From Peptococcaceae bacterium UBA7185 (GTDB lineage Bacteria > Bacillota > Peptococcia > Peptococcales > Peptococcaceae), in contig DKVF01000025.1 in NCBI GenBank assembly GCA_002491065.1, positions 1 to 18,380 on the forward strand: 18,380 nt of DNA. Reading direction: 5' to 3'. Shown piece after piece: positions 8,325-13,687 of this stretch. The notes beneath the pieces are model-generated. The model did no database searches, was not told where the DNA came from, and saw only the letters and a program-made list of their open reading frames with translations. Position 1 is the stretch's first letter; every line of letters begins with the position of its first letter. Both the position numbers and the translations under genes were made by a program.

Positions 8325-9062
8325 TCATTCTGCACAGAGCGCCATTTTTCCGCGAATTTTTTCCAGAGCGCTTTTCTCCAGCCGTGAAATCTGCATCTGC
8401 GATACGCCCAGTATTTGAGCAATCTTACTCTGCGTCAGGTCTTCAAAATAGCGATAATAGATAACCTGTTTTTGCTGTGGTGTCAACATTTCCATGGCAG
8501 CCTTTAAATCTTTTTTTAATTCTACATATTCCAGATTTTCATCATTGGCACCCAAATACAGTTCCGGCATATTGCTGTTCTCCTCACCCAGCTGTTCTGA
8601 AAGTGATGTGGTTTGACTGGCCTGTTTTGCCTCTAAAGCTTCCTGTAGAGCATTTTTATCCATCTGTAAAAGTTCTGCCAATTGATCAGTAGTAGGCGCA
8701 CTGCCGTGCTGTTGATAATATTCCCCCTCTGCTCTTGTTATCCGTGTACTGAGTTCTCGATATTTGCGCGGAATCACAACACGCCAAGTATTGTCCCGAT
8801 AGTAGTTCATAATTTTTCCTGATACAGTGCGATAAGCAAATGTCTTAAACCGGATTTCCTTTTCTGGTTCAAACCGTTCCAGCGCGCCAACTACTGCAAT
8901 GCGAGCAACTTGTTGTAAATCCTCCCGTTCCCAGGGCAAGTAGCATTGTGACTGGCACCAATATTTGATAAGTGGCTCCATAACCTGCAACAGGGCTTCC
9001 ATAGCTTCAGGCGTGGGATTTTTTTTATAGTCCAGCGCCATTTGCTCTATATCTTTTTTCAT
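8325..9062 (-). CDS. Group 3 sigma factor, SigF/SigB/SigG type
   Basis: 245-residue alternative sigma factor. Region 2 is seen at about residues 65-100 (FKTFAYRTVSGKIMNYYRDN, then RVVIPRKYREL), region 3 at about 105-150, and region 4 with its helix-turn-helix at about 190-238 (LTPQQKQVIYYRYFEDLTQ, SKIAQILGVSQMQISRLE). The region between 3 and 4 is not that of an ECF factor. AAAGGAGG lies 7 nt before the ATG. The gene follows an anti-sigma kinase by 18 bp, the arrangement of spoIIAB-sigF and rsbW-sigB, so release from the anti-sigma protein probably controls it. No spoIIAA/rsbV-like gene is present. Its regulon cannot be read from the window. Confidence 0.9.
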   Translation of the reverse strand: MKKDIEQMALDYKKNPTPEAMEALLQVMEPLIKYWCQSQCYLPWEREDLQQVARIAVVGALERFEPEKEIRFKTFAYRTVSGKIMNYYRDNTWRVVIPRKYRELSTRITRAEGEYYQQHGSAPTTDQLAELLQMDKNALQEALEAKQASQTTSLSEQLGEENSNMPELYLGANDENLEYVELKKDLKAAMEMLTPQQKQVIYYRYFEDLTQSKIAQILGVSQMQISRLEKSALEKIRGKMALCAE

Positions 9063-9080
9063 GTCCTGTCCTCCTTTATC

Positions 9081-9470
9081 CTACCACTTCATCCGTCCGG
9101 TAATTCGATTGCCTTTTTCATTGAAAATTACTTCATCTAAAAGCACATGCATCAATAAAATACCCCGCCCATGCTCATCCAATAACACACCGCTGCCGTT
9201 CCCGCTGCGCTGCCGTTCTGGGACTCCAGATCCATTGTCTTCCACGAAAAAGGAAAATCCGTCACAATTGCATTGCCAGCTCAAATGTACCTCTGGCGGC
9301 TGCCCTTCAGCACTTCCGTATAACAACCCATTCTGTACAGCTTCCATCACACAAAGACGAATATCCATCTTTTTTTCCGCGCTGATATCCCATTGCTCCA
9401 ACTGCCGTTGCAAACATTCTGTAGCAATTGTCAACTGACTCAGCGTAGAAATTTTCATATATGTTTGCAT
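9081..9470 (-). CDS. Anti-sigma factor kinase, SpoIIAB/RsbW family
   Basis: 129-residue GHKL-type ATPase. The N box is at 43-52 (EAVQNGLLYG), the G1 box at 78-83 (DNGSGV) and the G2 box at 101-107 (GRGILLM). These proteins bind a cognate sigma factor and phosphorylate an anti-anti-sigma partner. I start at the ATG at 9470 with AGAAAGGA about 9 nt upstream; a longer reading frame to 9551 would overlap cbiX by 60 bp and adds residues unlike the family. An ATG at 9458 is also possible. The target is probably the sigma factor directly downstream. Confidence 0.88.
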   Translation of the reverse strand: MQTYMKISTLSQLTIATECLQRQLEQWDISAEKKMDIRLCVMEAVQNGLLYGSAEGQPPEVHLSWQCNCDGFSFFVEDNGSGVPERQRSGNGSGVLLDEHGRGILLMHVLLDEVIFNEKGNRITGRMKW

Positions 9471-9489
9471 CGGGCTCAGTCCTTTCTCT

Positions 9490-9867
9490 TTATTCAATCC
9501 CTGCTTCCCGCAATCTATTTTTAATAATCTCCGCCAAAAGAGGGTCCACACCCAAATGACGAGTTAACTCTATTTGAATATGCGGATACTTTTTCCGCAA
9601 AGCTTCCAACGTATGAGGAATTTTATTAGAAAGATGGTTTCCTCTGGTCAAAAACATTGGAACAATTACAATCCGCTTCATACCTGCGTCCACCAATCTG
9701 GTTACTTCCTCCTCCAGCGTAGGCTGTGCAACCTCCACAAAGGAACCGCTGATTGTCAGTTCCGGCAGTTGTTCCGCCAACATCCGCCACATACCCCGTA
9801 CTTCCACATTGGCTTCCTCACGAATACTGCCATGCCCCAGCAAAATCACACCTTGTCTTTCTTCCAT
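9490..9867 (-). CDS. cbiX: Short CbiX-type sirohydrochlorin chelatase
   Basis: 125-residue single-domain member of the CbiX/SirB family, which inserts cobalt (cobalamin) or iron (sirohaem) into sirohydrochlorin. Typical motifs are LLGHGS at residues 9-14 and VPMFLTRGNHLSNKIP around residue 70-86, both with the metal-binding histidine. The small size matches the CbiX-short form that works as a dimer. TGGAGG lies 9 nt before the ATG. Which metal it uses cannot be told from sequence. Its place between a PspC gene and an anti-sigma gene is unusual. Sirohaem would link it to sulfite reductases, and so by inference to the dsr operon. Confidence 0.85.
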   Translation of the reverse strand: MEERQGVILLGHGSIREEANVEVRGMWRMLAEQLPELTISGSFVEVAQPTLEEEVTRLVDAGMKRIVIVPMFLTRGNHLSNKIPHTLEALRKKYPHIQIELTRHLGVDPLLAEIIKNRLREAGIE

Positions 9868-9887
9868 TTTTTTGCCTCCATTGCTTA

Positions 9888-10109
9888 TTATACATCAATA
9901 TAATCTTTTTCTTCCGGAATCACATAAGCCAGCACAATATATGCTGCAATTGCCGTCAGCGTACTCACTGGAGGGAACAGACAAACCAATACCCAAATCA
10001 TTCGTACATATATCACATCAATTCCTAGAAAATTAGCCAGTCCTGCGCATACCCCCAGCAGTTTCCGCGTTTCTTTTGGTCTTCTTAATTTGGCAATCTT
10101 TTTCTTCAT
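9888..10109 (-). CDS. Small PspC-domain membrane protein
   Basis: 73 residues, essentially a single PspC domain: a basic N-terminus (KKKIAKLRRPKETRKL), LLGVCAGLANFLGIDVIYVRM, then two hydrophobic segments ending in AYIVLAYVIPEE. PspC proteins are linked to envelope stress, often as regulators. I start at the ATG at 10109, preceded by AGAAAGGA; the ATG at 10130 lacks a ribosome site. It appears to be the first gene of the operon with cbiX, the anti-sigma kinase and the sigma factor, suggesting an envelope-linked stress input. Confidence 0.85.
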   Translation of the reverse strand: MKKKIAKLRRPKETRKLLGVCAGLANFLGIDVIYVRMIWVLVCLFPPVSTLTAIAAYIVLAYVIPEEKDYIDV

Positions 10110-10182
10110 TCCAACCGCTTCCTTTCTCATGGGCTAATTTATATATATTTGCAAACAATCTTTCAAATCTTACTAATTTTTA

Positions 10183-10188
10183 TTATAC
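10183..10188 (-). promoter_or_regulatory. Candidate -10 box for the PspC-sigma operon
   Basis: A perfect TATAAT on the minus strand, about 75 bp before the PspC start. No good -35 box is seen at 16-19 bp. It faces the plus-strand promoter at 10196-10224, so the two divergent promoters overlap. Confidence 0.4.
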
Positions 10189-10195
10189 TACCCAT

Positions 10196-10224
10196 TGCTC
10201 ATTTTTCTGTATTCCTGTAAAATA
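10196..10224 (+). promoter_or_regulatory. Promoter of the small membrane-peptide gene
   Basis: TTGCTC (10196-10201), a 17-bp spacer, and TAAAAT (10219-10224). The predicted start of transcription near 10231 gives a leader of about 30 nt before the GTG at 10264. Confidence 0.6.
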
Positions 10225-10263
10225 GAAAGGCAAAATGATTATACTATGTTAGGAGTATGTACA

Positions 10264-10461
10264 GTGAGAACTTTTTTATTTATCATAGCAATTTTATTGA
10301 GCATTGGACTTTGTTGCTTGGCAATTGCATTTTTTACAGGACGGGTAAGCGCTCTGCTCTATACGATTCTTTCAACCGGAATTTCTATAGCGCTCATTTT
10401 CGCCCTGTTTCACTTCATTTATCTCTATCTCGCCAAAGGAAAAAGCAGGACAATCAAGTAG
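10264..10461 (+). CDS. Small two-helix membrane protein, unknown
   Basis: 65 residues with two hydrophobic segments, about 3-25 (TFLFIIAILLSIGLCCLAIAF) and 31-55, and a basic tail KGKSRTIK. AGGAG is 7 nt before a GTG start at 10264; an in-frame ATG at 10246 precedes that ribosome site and is less likely. The layout resembles the small DUF-type membrane peptides of Firmicutes, but I recognise no family. Its last 8 bp overlap the end of the convergent gene on the minus strand. Confidence 0.6.
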   Translation: MRTFLFIIAILLSIGLCCLAIAFFTGRVSALLYTILSTGISIALIFALFHFIYLYLAKGKSRTIK

Positions 10462-11077
10462 GCTGCTGCATTTTAATCAATCCCAGTGAAAGCAACTGCA
10501 AATTTGTATATAAGTTCGTCCAAAACAGTTTACTGTACTGCCAATGACTACGCAAAAATATACGCTGGTCCTCATTCATACCCTGTTTTTGACGAGCTTG
10601 TTCAATTTTGTCCAATTCTTCACTGTCAGCTAGTACCTGGTTCAAAAATTGATAGGTTTCCTCTATTTCTTGCAGCCCCAAAACCTGCTGCCATTCCAGC
10701 TCAATTAATTTATAGTTTAGCCAATATGTCGTAAAGCCCTTACTAATCCCCAGGCTGCAACTATCTTGGAATACCGGTGTCTGTCGGTTCCATTCATCAA
10801 TCAGCTTCAAAGTATCCATGCTCCACTGCTTCGCCTGTTCTCGTTCCTCTGTTCTAATATCGTTGCTGCGAATACACAGATTGAACAGCTGAACAGTCTG
10901 TGCAGCATCCACCATCTGCGTTTTGTTTACAAAAAATTTGGCCATTTCCTCTGCTGCCAGACTGGTTGCTACTGCAGTTGTCAGCCAGAAAAAACCTTCC
11001 GATTGGAACAGTGATTCCACTGCATGTATATTGGCAATATCAAAAGACAACAAGCCGCTGCCTATCCCCCTGTCCAT
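10454..11077 (-). CDS. Unrecognised 207-residue protein
   Basis: I do not recognise a family. The protein appears all-helical and soluble, rich in Gln, Glu, Leu and Trp, with no signal peptide and no clear membrane segment; the stretch FFWLTTAVATSLAAEEMAKFF (residues 29-49) is amphipathic or weakly hydrophobic. The start is well supported: AAGGTGGAG lies 5 nt before the ATG. It stands alone, convergent with the small membrane-peptide gene, overlapping it by 8 bp, and divergent from the HAD gene. The paired EE motif and helical make-up resemble ferritin-like or DUF2935-like bundles only loosely. Confidence 0.7.
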   Translation of the reverse strand: MDRGIGSGLLSFDIANIHAVESLFQSEGFFWLTTAVATSLAAEEMAKFFVNKTQMVDAAQTVQLFNLCIRSNDIRTEEREQAKQWSMDTLKLIDEWNRQTPVFQDSCSLGISKGFTTYWLNYKLIELEWQQVLGLQEIEETYQFLNQVLADSEELDKIEQARQKQGMNEDQRIFLRSHWQYSKLFWTNLYTNLQLLSLGLIKMQQPT

Positions 11078-11229
11078 AATGACTCCACCTTTATCTGTAA
11101 GCTATGATTTATTATACCCTTTTCTTCCCCATCGGGCAATGGAAATAACTTGCCTTGTTGCATTTTACGCATGATAAAAATATTTATACAAAATCTTTTC
11201 TGCGAATTCACATTTTTCATACAAAAATC

Positions 11230-11238
11230 TGCTATAAT
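11230..11238 (+). promoter_or_regulatory. Extended -10 promoter for the HAD gene
   Basis: TGCTATAAT is an extended -10 box (TG, one base, perfect TATAAT). TTCACA at 11207-11212 is 20 bp upstream, too far for a normal -35, so the extended -10 probably carries the promoter. Transcription would start near 11245, about 35 nt before the ATG. Confidence 0.6.
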
Positions 11239-11279
11239 AAGTGTATTCCAAAACGCATCATGAGAAAGAAGGCTTTTCT

Positions 11280-11936
11280 ATGAAAGGATACATTTTTGAT
11301 TTAGACGGTACTTTATTGGACTCTATGCCCTATTGGCAGCACCTGTTGGATGATATGCTGCTCTCCCGTGGTATCACGCCGCCTGATGATTTGTTAGACC
11401 GCACCAAGACAATAGGTCTGGAAACCGCCACCGGTATGATTTTGCAGGAATTTGGCCTACCCGATGAACCCGCTACTGTGTATCAACACTTTCAGGATAC
11501 TATGGCACAGCTTTATTGTAGTGTCATTCCACTGAAACCCGGCGTACAAAATTTATTAGATCTTTTAGAGAAAAAAGGGATTCCTACAGCTATCGCCACA
11601 GCCACCTCCCGTTCTCTGGTAGAACAAGTATTGGCGTATCATCAATTATCGCAGACCTTTCAAAATATCACCACAGTGGCTGAAGTAGGCATTGGTAAAC
11701 ATGACCCTCGCGTTTTCCTGGCGGCCGCCAGCAAGCTGGGACTGCCTCCAGAACAATGCATTGTTTTGGAAGATTCCTTAGAAGCAGTACGCAGCGCTAA
11801 TCGTGCTGGTTTCCAAACGATCGCCATATATGAAAATACGAATCAAACAGAGCAGCAAGCGTTGCAGCAGGAAGCCTCTCTTTATCTGCCCGATTTTCGT
11901 AATCTATCTGCATTGAAAGAGGATTTGTTCGAATAA
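11280..11936 (+). CDS. HAD hydrolase, beta-phosphoglucomutase-like
   Basis: 218-residue HAD-superfamily phosphatase or phosphomutase. Motif I is DLDGTLLDS with the two catalytic Asp at 7 and 9. Motif II is TATSR near residue 122, the motif III lysine lies in GIGKHDPRVF, and motif IV is VLEDSLEAV. A helical cap inserted after motif I places it with the PGMB/GPH group. Typical members act on sugar phosphates, phosphoglycolate or nucleotides; the substrate cannot be told. The start at 11280 has GAGAAAGAAGG upstream; an in-frame GTG at 11241 lies at the predicted transcription start. Canonical GKPDP is GKHDP here. Confidence 0.88.
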   Translation: MKGYIFDLDGTLLDSMPYWQHLLDDMLLSRGITPPDDLLDRTKTIGLETATGMILQEFGLPDEPATVYQHFQDTMAQLYCSVIPLKPGVQNLLDLLEKKGIPTAIATATSRSLVEQVLAYHQLSQTFQNITTVAEVGIGKHDPRVFLAAASKLGLPPEQCIVLEDSLEAVRSANRAGFQTIAIYENTNQTEQQALQQEASLYLPDFRNLSALKEDLFE

Positions 11937-12033
11937 CCTTTTCTTTCACAAATATTTTCTCTTACTTCACATACTTGCCCATCCTCCCGCGTATATATGG
12001 TACAAAGTATCATTTTACAAAGGAGGCCTTTTT

Positions 12034-12765
12034 ATGTTTCTGCTTTTTCGCCGGCGCAGCTTCTTCACCGTACTCTTTTTCTGTGTATTTGTAGTAGCTG
12101 CCGGTTTTTTTATGGTGCTGCATAATCAGCCGGCCACATCGCCCACATTATCCTGGGTATTGGCAGAAAAAACTTTTCTGGTAGACCCGGGCCATGGCGG
12201 TACCTTTCCCGGAAGAGTCAATGAAGATAAAGTACTGGAAAAAGATATCAATCTGGATATCGCATTGAAACTGGACACTTTCTTAGAAGAAACCGGCGCT
12301 AAGGTTGTAATGACACGCCGCGCCGATACCGACCTAATTCCCCAGGAAAGTCAGGAAGAAAAATTGTTGCTGCAACAACGGGCTGACCTTGAACAGCGCA
12401 TACAAATGGGAAAAGCGGCACAGGCAGACTATTTTATCTCTATACACTGCAACAGCATTCCCAATGAAAAATGGTGCGGCGCGCAGGTTTTCTATAATCC
12501 CACCGACCCTGAAAGCAAAACTCTGGCACAAGCCATTCAGCAAGTTTTGACGCAGCAGCTTGGTGAACACGAGCGGGAAGCATTGCCCCGTGAGGACACC
12601 TATCTTTTCAAAAACGCCGCCGTCCCGACCGTGATTGTCGAATGTGGCTTTCTCTCCAACAAAGAAGAAGCCACCAAATTGCAAGATCCCGCCTACCAGC
12701 AAAAATTGGCCTGGTGCATTTATCTGGGGATTAACAATTACTTATCTGCACAAAATCCTCAATAA
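12034..12765 (+). CDS. cwlD: N-acetylmuramoyl-L-alanine amidase, CwlD-like
   Basis: 243-residue zinc amidase of the Amidase_3 family that cuts the bond between MurNAc and the peptide stem. An N-terminal signal anchor (residues 10-29, after a basic RRR) puts the catalytic domain outside the cytoplasmic membrane. Zinc ligands and catalytic residues are in place: His54 (DPGHGG), Glu69 (EKDINL), His138 (SIHCNS) and Glu203 (VECGFLSN). The size and single-domain layout match CwlD, the spore-cortex amidase of Bacillus, but no other spore gene adjoins it, so a role in vegetative wall turnover is just as possible. AAAGGAGG is placed well before the ATG. Confidence 0.85.
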   Translation: MFLLFRRRSFFTVLFFCVFVVAAGFFMVLHNQPATSPTLSWVLAEKTFLVDPGHGGTFPGRVNEDKVLEKDINLDIALKLDTFLEETGAKVVMTRRADTDLIPQESQEEKLLLQQRADLEQRIQMGKAAQADYFISIHCNSIPNEKWCGAQVFYNPTDPESKTLAQAIQQVLTQQLGEHEREALPREDTYLFKNAAVPTVIVECGFLSNKEEATKLQDPAYQQKLAWCIYLGINNYLSAQNPQ

Positions 12766-12881
12766 CAATACAGCAATCTTTTTGCACCAAAACAAATCTA
12801 TAACTTCGCACAACAGTATCCTTACAAAAAGCAAGTTTATCTTTCTCTTGGTTATTCCTGTCTCCCATTGGATATTGTAAT

Positions 12882-12897
12882 TGTTTCACGTGAAACA
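12882..12897. promoter_or_regulatory. parS: parS site for ParB (Spo0J)
   Basis: The 16-bp sequence TGTTTCACGTGAAACA is a perfect palindrome and equals the conserved bacterial parS consensus (TGTTNCACGTGAAACA). ParB binds it and spreads as a clamp to load SMC and drive origin segregation. It lies in non-coding DNA between cwlD and the toxin-antitoxin candidate. Such sites cluster around oriC, so this window probably lies in the origin-proximal part of the chromosome. Confidence 0.93.
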
Positions 12898-12934
12898 TTT
12901 TTAAAAATTCACCAGAATCGTTGCATGATTGCAC

Positions 12935-12975
12935 AAAAAAAGAACTGCTCCGCCGCTTACAAGCAGAACAGCTCT
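12935..12975 (-). terminator. Minus-strand terminator, likely end of the toxin mRNA
   Basis: Outer arms 12941-12947 and 12969-12975 (7 bp), inner arms 12953-12957 and 12962-12966 (5 bp) around a 4-nt loop. In the minus-strand RNA both deviations from perfect pairing are G-U wobbles; in plus-strand RNA they are A-C mismatches. Seven T follow on the minus strand. So it is built to work in the minus direction, downstream of the toxin gene. A related copy starts at the right edge of the window. Confidence 0.7.
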
Positions 12976-13009
12976 GAGATTTTTTTCAATGCAATTATTT
13001 CCAAAACCC

Positions 13010-13043
13010 TTGACACATAAAAACTGCAATGTTAGACTATAAT
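13010..13043 (+). promoter_or_regulatory. Promoter of the antisense (antitoxin) RNA
   Basis: Perfect TTGACA at 13010-13015. A 17-bp spacer gives TAGACT (13033-13038) preceded by TGT, an extended -10. A perfect TATAAT at 13038-13043 overlaps but is 22 bp away. Either puts the RNA start at about 13045-13050, and no open reading frame follows, as expected for a non-coding RNA promoter. Confidence 0.7.
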
Positions 13044-13044
13044 C

Positions 13045-13131
13045 AATATATGAGCTGCCATGCGGCATTGCTCAGGGGGTTTTTGGGGTAAGGACTAGCG
13101 AATCATTTGCGGAGAGACGCTAGTCCTTTTT
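13045..13131 (+). ncRNA. Candidate antitoxin RNA, antisense to toxin mRNA
   Basis: About 85 nt between a strong promoter and a perfect-stem terminator, with no reading frame. It begins with a hairpin (13051-13074: TGAGCTGCC paired with GGCA and GCTCA across a two-T bulge, ATGC loop), then a G/T-rich single strand (AGGGGGTTTTTGGGG), then the terminator. Its 3' end stops exactly at the stop codon of the 47-residue toxin on the other strand, so the whole RNA is complementary to the toxin mRNA 3' region. This is the layout of RatA/txpA, SR4/bsrG and the Fst par locus. I recognise no Rfam family by eye. Confidence 0.65.
13091..13131 (+). terminator. Terminator of the antisense RNA
   Basis: Perfect 10-bp stem AGGACTAGCG (13091-13100) with CGCTAGTCCT (13118-13127), 17-nt loop, then TTTT. 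There is no T run on the minus strand, so the toxin mRNA should read through and be fully complementary to the small RNA. Confidence 0.85.
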
Positions 13132-13274
13132 CATTTCCTCGTAATGCGCTTTTTACGGCGCGAGGAACGTATATGTCTGCACAAGTCTCTCGCCAGATGA
13201 ATGGTAATCTGGATACTGGTCAAACACAGAGCCAAAATCGAAACTGCATAGTAAACTGCAAGTATCTCATTCAT
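13131..13274 (-). CDS. Candidate type I toxin, 47-residue membrane peptide
   Basis: Starts MNEILAVYYAVSILAL; residues 4-27 are hydrophobic, then HLARDLCRHIRSS and a strongly basic tail RRKKRITRK. One membrane helix plus a charged tail is the usual make-up of type I toxins (TxpA, BsrG, Fst, holin-like). GGGAGG ends 10 nt before the ATG at 13274. The gene lies in its own transcription unit: promoter TTGTAA-17-TATAAT at 13458-13430, a leader of about 150 nt, and a terminator at 12975-12935. A small RNA on the opposite strand ends at the stop codon. It is below normal gene-calling limits. I do not know a named family for it, and toxicity is inferred. Confidence 0.65.
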   Translation of the reverse strand: MNEILAVYYAVSILALCLTSIQITIHLARDLCRHIRSSRRKKRITRK

Positions 13275-13423
13275 ACATACACGCCTCCCTTCCTACCAAA
13301 TCGTAAGCATTAGGTTGGGAGCAATAAATAAGGATAACATCACAATAGCAATGCTTTTATCCGCTGAGCCAAACTTGATATACCCCCCGCTCAGCACCAA
13401 GGCCTGGCGAGAAATAAAATCCT
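13275..13423 (-). promoter_or_regulatory. Structured leader of the toxin mRNA
   Basis: About 150 nt with three possible hairpins in order: GCTGAGC/GCTCAGC (13395-13389 with 13369-13363, 7 bp), GGATAA/TTATCC (13362-13357 with 13337-13332) and CTCCC (13321-13317) with GGGAG (13289-13285). The last one covers the ribosome site of the toxin and has an inner ACC/GGT match. Blocking of the ribosome site in the primary transcript is common for type I toxins. Confidence 0.5.
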
Positions 13424-13429
13424 GAACCA

Positions 13430-13458
13430 ATTATACCGGGATATTTTGTAAATTACAA
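13430..13458 (-). promoter_or_regulatory. Promoter of the toxin mRNA
   Basis: On the minus strand: TTGTAA (13458-13453), exactly 17 bp, then a perfect TATAAT (13435-13430). Transcription would begin near 13423. Confidence 0.7.
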
Positions 13459-13553
13459 GATTTTTCCTTCGACATTTTGTGCTATGTGGTTTTGTATAAT
13501 AACGCCTTGCAGAAAAACAGACTCGCTTTTGCGTTGCGGCGCAATATAAATAA

Positions 13554-13598
13554 AAGAGGTAGAAACCGGACAATGATGCTGTCTGGCTTCTGCCTCTT
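13554..13598. terminator. Long hairpin, terminator of the O-antigen ligase gene
   Basis: Arms 13554-13572 and 13580-13598 pair as AAGAGG, AGAA, CC and GACA blocks, each separated by a single non-Watson-Crick position, around a 7-nt loop. On the minus strand TTTTATTTATATT follows, ending the gene that stops at 13688. On the plus strand GTGTTTTT follows, and wobbles slightly favour that direction, so it may be two-way. Confidence 0.65.
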
Positions 13599-13687
13599 GT
13601 GTTTTTGCAGCGCAATCTCTTTTCGCCGTTACACATATTCTAAACTCATGGATGAAAAGAATCCTTTGCATATGAGCTTTTTCTCAA

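Noticed and set aside
9471..9551. Longer N-terminus for the anti-sigma kinase
   Set aside because: Would overlap cbiX by about 60 bp and precedes the ribosome site at 9480-9487; the family starts near the chosen ATG.
12731..12934. 67-codon minus frame containing MFHVKQ
   Set aside because: The run is simply the parS palindrome translated, a well-known false gene source; no ribosome site.
13107..13313. 68-codon plus frame
   Set aside because: Overlaps the toxin frame and small RNA on the wrong strand, lacks a ribosome site, and reads the terminator hairpin as protein.
13391..13671. Two minus-strand frames of 81 and 72 codons in the gap before the O-antigen ligase end
   Set aside because: They span the toxin promoter and the hairpin terminator, have no ribosome site and a composition unlike the neighbours.
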